DNA of 64,000 nucleotides from Elysia crispata. Lineage: Eukaryota; Mollusca; Gastropoda; Plakobranchidae. Position 1 is the stretch's first letter, and the number at the start of each line of letters is the position of its first letter. The position numbers were made by a program, and so were the translations under genes. The notes under the pieces are model-generated. The model was not told where the DNA came from and ran no database searches. It worked only from the letters and a program-made list of their open reading frames with translations. Positions 1 to 12,900 of the stretch are shown one piece after another. The stretch is taken from the NCBI GenBank assembly GCA_033675545.1, contig JAWDGP010001949.1, positions 1 through 64,000 on the forward strand, in the 5' to 3' direction.

Positions 1-317
1 CTGTTACAGTCAATTTTACTTATTAGTTTAGAAAAAACTCCCTAATCTATTGCAGGTTCAAACTCAAATGATCTGTGTTGTACTGATAACAATACCTTCT
101 AATAGACAGACTCTATCAACATTATCTGTTTTCATAATCCCAGACTCTGTCATCAACTTTAATCTGTGATTGGTTCACGGGGTCCAAGTGTTGTATTTGG
201 CTACAAAGGTGTCCTGCTCATCTTTGCATTTTTCTGGCCTATGAGACCCAGAGGCTTAAACAGGTCAATGGCTCCAGATTTGTTGGCATTAGTATCTACA
301 ATGTTCCATTGTATCTC

Positions 318-1012
318 ACGTTGTGCACTCCTACTTCAATTCCTGGATACTTTTCTAGGTTTTAGATAATAATATCACAGTAAGGAGAGAAAAGGTCTGG
401 GGAAAGCACACATCTTTGTGTGACACAACGCTTTGGTTTTTTTTTTAAATGAGCTGATTTTTCCATCAACTCGCATTGCTGCTGTCTGTTCCCAGTACAT
501 GTTTTAAATTGCTTTTAGATCTTTTCCATCTATCTTCAAATGTGTTTGTGTGATTATCTCACCATGTCGTATTTTGTCAAATGCCTCTGTGTAGTCAATG
601 AAGCACAGATATACCTCTTTTTGTACTTCCAGGGCTGGTTCAATCATAGTTCAAGAGTAAGGATTGGACTTGTTGTACCTTTTCCTTCCTCACTGTTCCT
701 CTGCTATTTCTGGTTTGGTTTTGTTTCCGATTCACATCATGATCATTCTTAGAAGTATTGTGGTGATATGACTCATCAAACTATTCATTATTTGCAATTC
801 ACACTCTGCTGCCCCTGGTTTCTTTTGGCAGTGCCATAAATATGGATTTGGGAATGTCTGGTGGAATCTGACCTGAATCATAGATTTTGTTGAGTAATGC
901 TGTGATCGAATCAATTCTATAGTCTTCAGGTGCCCTAAAAGTTCCCCTGATTTACTGCTAGGGCCTGTTGATTTGCCTAATTTCATCTTTCTTATTGCTG
1001 CCTGGATCTGAC
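318..1012 (-). mobile_element. Decayed LINE (non-LTR retrotransposon) reverse-transcriptase fragment
   Basis: Read on the minus strand, this stretch translates in pieces to a non-LTR retrotransposon reverse transcriptase. Visible in order are LGKSTGPSS, PKKPGAAECEL followed by LMSHITTILLRMIMM, then VYLCFIDYTEAFDKIRH, which carries the catalytic motif-A region (F.DY..AFD), then MYWEQTAAMRVDG. In-frame stops and frameshifts separate these blocks. The F/YADD motif is not visible because homology fades around 320, so the copy is incomplete as well as broken. The family resembles the Jockey/RTE-like LINEs abundant in mollusc genomes; that placement is from memory of the motifs. Bases 1-317 may be more of the same element but I cannot read it. 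Confidence 0.82.
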
Positions 1013-1544
1013 AACAAACGCAAAAAATAACAAAAATACATGCAAGATGTTTTTTTTTACTGATAAATTTTTTTTCAATTTTAAACATGCCATCAAAAAG
1101 TTTGAAAGAACATTGAATTATTGCACAATTTTAGATAACCATAAAGAAAATTATAAAGGTATGGGCTTTCTGGTTTTTGCATCTTTTTATACTGATTTAG
1201 GTCTGTAATATGTGTAAAAATATTAGTCAATACCAGGGCTCTTTGAGAGTGCTTTCTCTGTAGCAAATATTTGCAATGTTTCAGCAAATATAATTGTCGC
1301 TCCATGTGAATTTAACTTTTAAATTGTGTTAAGGAAAAATCCAGTATTTTTAAAGCAAATGGCTTTTTAACTATGAGATGCTAAACAAATTTATTACCTT
1401 TCATAGAATTATAAACCAATATATGTGTTTTCTTTGGTAGGAACTATTTTGCAACTGAAATAAGTGGCAAAGATATTTTTTAGTCATCACACCCCTTACA
1501 AAAGAAGCTTTCTAAAGGTGTTTTACTGGTTGGCCTTGCAAATT
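1013..1544. other. Intergenic or intronic AT-rich sequence
   Basis: I see no coding exon, RNA gene or clear repeat here. Short open frames on the minus strand show no family motif. Confidence 0.5.
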
Positions 1545-1620
1545 TGATCTGAAAATTTATTCTCCATTAAAGATGACCAGAAAAATTTCATGAACATTTG
1601 AAACGGAATGGATAAATGAC
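1545..1620 (+). repeat. Direct repeat, copy 1 of 2 (partner at 2128-2200)
   Basis: About 75 bp starting GATCTGAAAATTTATTCT and ending near ACGGAATGGATAAAT recurs in the same orientation at 2128-2200 with only a handful of differences. The two copies bracket the exon at 1990-2121. Confidence 0.85.
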
Positions 1621-1989
1621 AAGGATGGCATGCCTGATAATCATTGTCAGTTGCAAAGAGGATATTCAGAAGGGGCAACTGCTGCAGTATAAAATGAAAA
1701 CACAAAGATATGCTTCTCAGGCTTATTTCAGTTCTTTGTAAAATTCTTATTGTCTAAAGGAAAAAAAAGGAAAAACTAAAGCAATAGAAAATCTAGATTC
1801 CCATCTTCCGGGTTATACCCAGGTATTTATTCCAAGTCTCAATGTATAAAGATACCCTCGATATGTGTCTGTCTTACCTGTGTCTTTCTATGACTTTTCG
1901 GGAATCTGCCCTCTTTCTTTTTGAAATGTTTTATATCTGCAACAAGTTTATCTAACATTGAAACAAAAAAATTCCTCCCTTTTGACTAG

Positions 1990-2121
1990 ATTAAAGAAAT
2001 CCTGCAACATTCTAAGAGGGATGGTCAGAGTCTGACTGCTTCCCTGGTCAGTCAGAAGGAAGAGGAGAGACACCAGAGGAATCTAAATGAGAATGAACAG
2101 CTCAAAAAGCAAATAGCTGAG
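1990..2121 (+). CDS. Orphan internal exon encoding coiled-coil segment
   Basis: A phase 0-0 exon of 132 bp (44 codons), preceded by an AG at 1988-1989 and followed by the donor GTCAGTG at 2122. The translation begins IKEILQHSKRDGQ and ends NENEQLKKQIAE. It is free of stops, rich in Glu, Lys, Gln and Leu, and has heptad-like spacing typical of a coiled coil. Codon use is much more GC-balanced than the flanks. I do not recognise the gene, and no partner exon is identifiable within the window. It could be a relic of a decayed gene or an exon of a gene that extends beyond the left edge. The donor runs straight into a copy of a duplicated ~75-bp segment. Confidence 0.55.
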
Positions 2122-2127
2122 GTCAGT

Positions 2128-2200
2128 GATCTGAAAATTTATTCTTCATTAAAGATGACCAGCAAAATCCATGAACATTTAAAACGGAATGGATAAATTA
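2128..2200 (+). repeat. Direct repeat, copy 2 of 2 (partner at 1545-1620)
   Basis: Second copy of the ~75-bp segment. It begins six bases after the donor site of the coiled-coil exon, so one copy lies wholly in each flanking intron. Confidence 0.85.
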
Positions 2201-3324
2201 CACGGAGTTTGCTAGTGAAGCTCAAATTTAACTCACTTGCAGCTGAGGGTCTGTGTATAATTTGAGTGCCTATGGCTGGGCATTTTTTAAAAAGCATTTT
2301 AGCTTAAACATTAGACTGCATCATTAAAATCTGGAATTCTCATAAGTTTGACAAATACAGAGTAGTCAAAGGAAAGTAACGGCTTAACACCATTTGCATT
2401 GATAGTCAGATAGATTATTCGCCTTGAATAATAGTTCAAAAACTTGTGGTTTTTACTTGTTGAGCCTTTTTTTTTTTGTCATAATTTTACTAACAACTAC
2501 AAATTTTTTTCTTGACAGTCAAGTGGATCACAACTGCTAGGTCACCATTGTGCGAGCCCAGTGCTATCTTGCTGTATCTCCAGTTTTGTAATTTAGAGTA
2601 AAATCAGTTTGAATGTTTGCTGGCTCACTGTGACTAAATTAAACCGGCAAATCATCCTTTATCTGTATCTGTGACAAACAGGGGCATTAATCTTGATAAT
2701 TTTCAAGGCAAACCACAGTATTTAATTTTATCCCCTTCTAAAACTGGGATAAAATTTGAGTGGGCCTGAAAATGGACATACGATAAGAGGCATACTTGAT
2801 AGCACTGAGCTCATTATTGGTAAAAGGGATATAGAGGAAAATTATGATAATCCAACTTCCTTCTTTAATTTTTTTATGCATCTCTCTAGCGAGCCTCAAT
2901 TTAGTGCAATCCTTTTAAATGATACATCAATGTAAAAGTGAGCGATAACAGCTTTTACAATCTATGCAAGAAAAAAAGATGAGATATTTAATTTTTTTAA
3001 AAGAGTTTGGGTATTGACACCCTTTGTTATTATTCACCAGAAAACGTGGTGTTTTGATCTGTACTACTGTTATGAGACTTATTACAGATGAATCTATTTA
3101 ACTCGCCATTATTTATAATTTAGTATCCCTTGTCTAATAATTGCTTTTGCATTGAGAAGTTAAGGACATTCCTTTGGTAGGACTAGCTCCTTTGTGGAAA
3201 TAAAGCAACAAAAAAATTGTGATAAGTTCTTAAGTTTGATTGCTTTTCATTTAAAATGTCAACACTTGTATGGACTATGCCCTTATTTCATGCCGTGATT
3301 TTTTCTTTTCTTTTCTTTTCACAG
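2201..3324. other. Presumed intronic sequence, no gene seen
   Basis: AT-rich sequence ending in a long polypyrimidine tract (TTTTC repeats) and CACAG at 3320-3324, a strong splice-acceptor context for the next feature. No exon was recognised in between. Confidence 0.5.
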
Positions 3325-3406
3325 TGGATCTGTTCCCGTCCTTGTCATGTCTCTCATCTTCATCGCCTCCGTCTTCATGCTACACATCTGAGGTAAATAC
3401 ACCTGA
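3325..3406 (+). pseudogene. Sec61-beta-like terminal exon with two in-frame stops
   Basis: After a polypyrimidine tract and CACAG, the frame beginning at 3326 reads GS, then VPVLVMSLIFIASVFMLHI, then TGA, GKYT, TGA. This matches the C-terminal tail anchor of Sec61 beta, the small subunit of the ER protein-translocation channel, whose known C-terminus continues HIWGKYTR. The stop at 3389-3391 sits where Trp (TGG) is expected and the one at 3404-3406 where Arg (CGA) is expected; each is one transition away. The upstream exon (GGMWRFYTEDSPG region) was not found between 1 and 3324. Because the acceptor is preserved it is not an intronless retrocopy. It is most simply a decayed partial gene duplicate. 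A functional truncated anchor cannot be excluded. Confidence 0.7.
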
Positions 3407-6644
<3,238 letters not shown>

Positions 6645-6935
6645 AGCCCTCCAATTGTTAATAGATTGTAAGCTTGGCTAGGTAACGAACCAAGAACTGG
6701 CTCTAATCCCTAACGGTGTTAAGACCCGTAAAACGGTCAAGGTCCACACGCTATGACGGCGCGCGCCAGTCGTCATGTATGCCTTGGGTCTGGTGTGGCT
6801 CCTCCCATAATACACTCGTTATACATTGGAGAATAGATGCTGGGAGGGAAGTTTTGTCGGACGGGTGTGTGAGAACCACAACCTCCTCAGAGGTACCGGC
6901 GACTAGGGTACTTCGTCAATGTGGTGTTGGATGAG
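6645..6935. other. GC-richer island, possible repeat-element fragment
   Basis: Base composition changes abruptly to near 50% GC (for example GACGGCGCGCGCCAGTCGTC near 6755) and returns to AT/GA-rich DNA at 6936. No frame shows a known domain. A decayed transposable element end is the likeliest explanation but I cannot name it. Confidence 0.35.
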
Positions 6936-7059
6936 TAGAGAGAGAGAGAGAGAAAGAGACAGAGTGAGAAAGATAGAGGGACAGACAGAAAGATAGAAAG
7001 AGAGAGAGAGAAAGAGTAAATGAGAGAGATAGAGATAGAGCGAAAGAGAAATAGATAGA

Positions 7060-7115
<56 letters not shown>

Positions 7116-7322
7116 AAGAAAGTTAGAGAGGAGATTGAGAGAATGAGAGAGAAAAAGAGGGAGACAGAAGGCGAGAGAGCGTGGAAGAGGAAGAATCAGG
7201 AAGACAAGAAAGAAGTATTGACACACCGTTACGAGAGACAGAGGGAGTAATAAAGTAACATGGACATATCATTTAGAATATTAATAAAAAATGGTTTCAA
7301 AAATGACATGAGGGAGGGAAAG

Positions 7323-7394
<72 letters not shown>

Positions 7395-7547
7395 CAAAAT
7401 GAAAGTGCAAGAACTAGAATCAGATTGCAGAAAAAGCGAAACACAGTTACAATAAAAGACTCAGTAATATACTGATTTAGAAAAGAAACCAAAAGATATA
7501 TAAAAAAAAACCGGAATTAGAGAAGAGGCGAAAAGTAGAGAGAAGGG

Positions 7548-7606
<59 letters not shown>

Positions 7607-7786
7607 GTGGAGAGAGAGAGCGAAAGGGAGAGAGAGATTGAGAGAGAGAGAGCGAAAGACAAAGAGATAGAAAGAGAGAACGTGGAATGAATACTAATTC
7701 GACAATAAAAAGAGGTAAGGACGTACAGGAATTGAGATATTTGAAGTTATATATAGATTTAAAGACAATAAGAGATAGATAGATAG

Positions 7787-7866
<80 letters not shown>

Positions 7867-8030
7867 AGAGCGAGAGAGAGGAAGAAAAGGTAGAGATACA
7901 GAAAGAGAGCTAGAGTGAAAGTAGAGAGAAGGAGAGAGACACAGAGAGAGCGCGAAAGAGAGAGATAGAAAGAGAGAACATGAAATAGATATTAATTCGA
8001 CAATAAAAAGAGGTAAGGACATACAGGACT
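6936..8030 (+). repeat. GA-rich simple-sequence block with internal duplication
   Basis: About 1.1 kb of imperfect GA-rich DNA with several pure (GA)n runs (about 7063-7112, 7325-7386, 7548-7602, 7788-7862). A ~57-bp unique motif containing ATTCGACAATAAAAAGAGGT occurs at 7673-7731 and again at 7973-8029, so a unit of ~300 bp including a (GA)n run has been duplicated. Confidence 0.9.
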
Positions 8031-8450
8031 CTATGTCTCTGTCTATCCTTCTTTATCTCTCTCTCTGTCCATCTGTCTGTCTCTATCTCTCTGTGTCCTA
8101 TGTCTGTCTAGTATCAATTTCTTTTTCTCCCTCTCTCTCTTTTGTTTGGCTTGGTCCTATAAATTATGATCTCTTTTATACCTTTATATCTCTGTGTATG
8201 TCAGAATATTACTCACTGTTTCTTCTCTAAATGTATGTAGCTATTTCTTTCTTTTTTATGCGGTTCTTCCTCTTCCACTCACTATGTCTCTCTTTCTCTG
8301 TCTCTAACTTCTTTGTTTCTCTGCTCTCAATTTCCATGATTTTATATCTTTATGTGCCTATCTATGTCAGTATTTTACTCCCTATTTGTCTCAAACTGAG
8401 TGGCGCTATTCAATTTCCCCTTTCTACTTCTTCTTCTTCATCTTGTAGGG
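8031..8450 (+). repeat. CT-rich degenerate simple sequence
   Basis: The strand bias flips from GA to CT at about 8031. The sequence is TCTCT/TGTCT-rich, with open frames that are low-complexity Leu/Ser translations. Confidence 0.75.
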
Positions 8451-9417
8451 GGTGAGAAAAACGTTTTACTTCTATCTCCATAAACAAGCATAATAAAATA
8501 TCATTACAATAGAATAGAATTCGAAATAAAAAAAAAAGAATATCAAAACGATTTCGATTTTTTTTTCTCTATACTACTACAATACTAATTCTGTAGAATC
8601 GAAATGATTCCTATAAATCATCAAAATAATATTATATAACCAAAATATAATTAAATTTGAGACCGGAGTAAAAAAGTGCCCTTATATATCCTTTTCATAA
8701 CATTTTTTTTTCGATTTTTTAAAAAGTAATATTCATAATATTCCTCTTGGCTATGATAACTGTCCATAGCATTACTTATAGACATTGTTAAATTTCCAAA
8801 CCCTTTAGTAAGACACTCTGCTTCCACTGTTAAGCTTATTTTGATTTACCCAAGCAGTATATAGCTGGTAACGCTCAGTGGCTTTATATATTGAATCTTA
8901 TAATTAAATGTTCTCTTAATATAACAAAAATGACATGATTTTTTGGGGGGTTGAGTGAGTGGGCAATAAAATTTTTAACTGAAGTCGGAACAAAATTAAT
9001 CTTTACCATTGGACTGATGACTCGAAAAAGATCGAGATATAGATAGAGATAAAAGATCTTGGACGGGCTAAAAAGATAATAGTTATTTGAAATGTGAGGA
9101 AAGAGAAATAAACAGGTACATGGTCACTAACGCCAACCAGCACGACACTCCATAATGGTTTTTGAAAAAAAAAAAAAAATTGGGTTTTAAGATAATTTCT
9201 CAAAAAAAAAACAAAAAACATATACGAATAATACATTGACTATTACTTCTCGCTAGATAACCTAATTTCGATTGAAAGGTTTGAAATTGGATAAACTTTG
9301 GACCTTGATATTTTTGCAATTAGCTTAATTAATGTTCTCGGTCTTCCTAGATCTATACCGGGATTGATTTATTGTTGAAACAATAAGAGAGTGACCGCCA
9401 CCCTTTATGATTTAGGG
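8451..9417. other. AT-rich sequence without gene
   Basis: No exon or repeat was recognised. Confidence 0.5.
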
Positions 9418-9910
9418 ATGGCGGACCATTCAAGAGCCCAAGAGGCTATGGAAATCACTCTAAAGGATCTAGACAGTTAAGAGTTTGACACAAATGAAAC
9501 TATACTAACTGTTAAAGGAAAAAGAGCTACCCAGTGTAGTTGGGATGATATTCAAATAACTCTGAATAGAACGACTGGACCAGCCGGGCCAGAGGAGAAT
9601 AGTTTTTACCAAGATTATAGACTTGACGATCCTACACACTGGTTCGTTATAACAAATAAACCTGAAGCTGAATTACTAAACAATACAACGGAAACAGTCA
9701 ACAATCAACCATTCTCCCTGCACTTTTAAAAGAAGAGAAGAAGAAAACTTAATTAAAGAATATTATAGGTTCCACCCAAACTAACTTAGAAATCATAAAT
9801 TGTAAATCGAAATCTAGGGCAAGAACCAACAGTGAGCAGACCCGAAGACACTAAAGACAGCAGTTGAATAGACCCAAAAACGTATCCCATTGTGTAAAGA
9901 TAAATGTTAG
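9418..9910 (+). pseudogene. Decayed reading frame of unknown (possibly mobile-element) origin
   Basis: An ATG at 9418 opens a frame that begins MADHSRAQEAMEITLKDLDS, meets one TAA (9478-9480), then continues for more than 80 codons to a stop at 9727-9729. Residues after the break include CSWDDIQITLNRTTGPAG and DYRLDDPTHWFVITNKPEAE. The composition (charged, Trp/Asp/Thr-rich, GC-balanced) is unlike the AT-rich shadow frames around it. A further stretch (about 9768-9910) reads STQTNLEIINCKSKSRARTN and NRPKNVSHCVKINVRG with one stop and in another frame, so the coding remnant may be longer. I do not recognise the family. An ORF1/gag-like part of a retroelement would fit the position next to the satellite, but a host pseudogene is equally possible. 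Confidence 0.5.
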
Positions 9911-9969
9911 AGGTAGTAAAACTGTTATATAAATGTTGTGCTTAGTTGTAATAAAAATTAAAGAAACAG

Positions 9970-12900
9970 TGTTTAATTCCAATATGGCCGCCGGTTAACT
10001 CTATTTTCGCAATCTATATGCATAGCACAATTCCAATAAGGCCGCCTGTTAATACATGTAACAATTTGGCAATCTCTATAATAGCATAACTTCAATATGG
10101 CCGCCGGTTAATTCTATTTTGGTAATCTCAATAAATAGCATAATTTCACTGTGGACGCCGGGATTTTCTAAATTTTTCCATCTTTATAAATAGCATAATT
10201 CCAATATGCCCGCCGATTAATTCTAATTTGGCACATCTATAAAAATCATAATTTCAATGTGGCTGCCAGTTAATTCTAGTTTGGCAATTTTTATAGTTGG
10301 CATAATTCCAATATGGCTGCCGGTTGATTCCAATTTGACAATCTATAATTAGCATAATTTCATTTTCAATATGGCCGCCGGTTAATTCCATTTTAGTAAT
10401 TTCTATAATTGGCATAAATCAATTATGGCCGCCGGTTAATACCAATTTGGCAATCTCTATAAATAGCATAAGTCCAATATGGCCGCAGCTTAATTCTTTT
10501 TTGGTAATCTCTATAAATAGCATAATTTCAATATGGCCGCCGGTTTATTCTAATTTGGCAAATCTAGAAAAAAGCATAATTCCAACATGGCCGCCAGTTA
10601 ATTCAATTTTGGGAATCTCTGTAATTAGCATAATTCCAATATAGCCGCCAGTTAATTCCAATTTGGCAATCTATATGTAGCATAATTTAAATATGGCTGA
10701 AGGTTAGTTCTATTTCGGTAATCTCGAAAAATATCATAATTTCAATATGGCCGCCGAAAAATTTAATTTTTTTCCATCTCTATAAATAGTATAATTCCAA
10801 TATGGTCGCCGGTTAAGTCCAATTTGGCAATCTATAATTTGCATAATGCTAACATGGCCGCCGGTATAGTAATTTTTTAAATTAGCATAATTGAAATATG
10901 ACCGCCTGTTACTTCCGATTTGGTAATCTCTATAAATAGCATAAGTCCAATATGGCCGCAGCTTAATTGTATTTTCGTAATCTCTATAAATAGCAAAATT
11001 TCATTATAAGCGTGAAGTTTTAATTTTTTCCATCTCTATAAAAAGCATAATTTCACTATGGACGCCGGGAAATTATAATTTTTTCCATCTTTATATAATT
11101 TTAAACAGCATAATTCCAATATGCCCGCCGGTTAATTCTAATTTGGCAATTTATAATTAGCATAATTCCAATATGGCCGCCGCTTCATTCTAATTTGGCA
11201 TTCTATAATTAGCATAATTCGAATATGGCCGTCGGTAAAGTCTATTTTAGTAATTTCTATACTTAGTATTATTGAAATATGGCCGCCGGTTACTTCCGTT
11301 TTAACAATCTCTATAAACAGCATAAGTCCAAATTGGCCGCCGGTTAATAAAATTTTGGTAATCTCTATAAATAAAAAGAATTCAATATGAACGCCGTGAA
11401 ATTTTATTTTTTACCATCTCTATAAATAGCATAATTCCAATATAGCAGCCAGTTAATTCTAATTTAGCACATCTATAAAAAGCATAATTTCAATATGGCT
11501 GCCGGTTTATTCTATTTTGGCAATCTCTATAAATAGCATAATTCCAATAAGGCCGCCGGTTAATTCCAATTTGGCAATCTTTGATTAGCATAATTCCAAT
11601 ATGACCACCAGTTTATTCTATTTTGGGAATCTCCATACTTAGCATAATCCCGATATGGCCTCTGGTTAAATCAATTTTGGTTATTTCTATAATAAGCATA
11701 ATTCCAAAATTTCCACCGGTTTATTCCAATTTGGCAATCTCTATAAAGAAAATAATTTCAATATGGCTGAAGGTTAATTCTATTTTGGTAATCTCGAAAA
11801 ATATCATAATTTCAATATGGCCGCCAGAAAATTCAATTTTTTTCCATCTCTATAAATAGCATAATTCCAATATGGCCGTTGGTTAATTCCAATTTGGAAA
11901 TCTATAATTAGCACAATGCGAATACGGCCGCCGGTTCATTCGATTTTAGTAAATTCTATAATTTGCATAATTGAAATATGGTCGCCGGTTACTTCCAATT
12001 TGGCAATCTCTGTAATTAGTATAATTGCAATATGGCCGCCGGTTAATTCTATTTTGGTAATCTCTATAAACAGCATAATTTTAATATGGCCGCTAAAAAA
12101 TTTTTAATTTTTCCATCCCTATAAATAGCATAATTCAAATACGGCCGCCGGTTACTTCTAATTTGGCAAATCTAAAAAGCATAATTTCAATATGGCCGCC
12201 GGTTAATCCTATTTTAGTATTTTTTATAATTATCATAATTCTAATATGGTAACGGATTAATTCTATTTCAATAATTTCTATAATTAGCATAATTCAACTA
12301 TGGCCGCCGGTTGATCCCGATTTGGGTATCTCTATAAATAAAAATACTCCAATATGGCTTAAGGTTAAATCTATTTATCACGGAAAATAGCATTATTTCA
12401 ATATGACCGCCAGAACATTTAATTTTTTTCCATCTCTATAAATAAATTTATACCAATATGGCCGCTGGTTAATTCTAATTTGGAAATCTATAACTAGCAT
12501 AATCCGAATATAGCCGCCGGTTAATGCAATTTTAGTAATTTCTATAATTAGCAAAATTGAAATATGGCCACCGGTGACTTCCGATTTGGCAATCTCTATA
12601 ATTAGCATAATTCCAATATGGCCGCCGGTTAATTCGTTTTTTTGTAATCTCTATAAACAGCAAAATTGCAATATGGGTGCCGGTTACTTCTAATTTGGCA
12701 AATCTAAGAAGCATAATTTCAATATGGCCGCTGGTTTATTCTATTTACGTAATTTTTATAATTAGTATAATTCCAATATGGCCGCCGGTTAGTTTTATTT
12801 TATTAATTTCTATAATTAGCATAATTCAAAATTGGTCGCCGGTTGATTCCAATTTGGCAATCTCTATAATTTACATAATTCTTATATGGCCGCCGATTAC

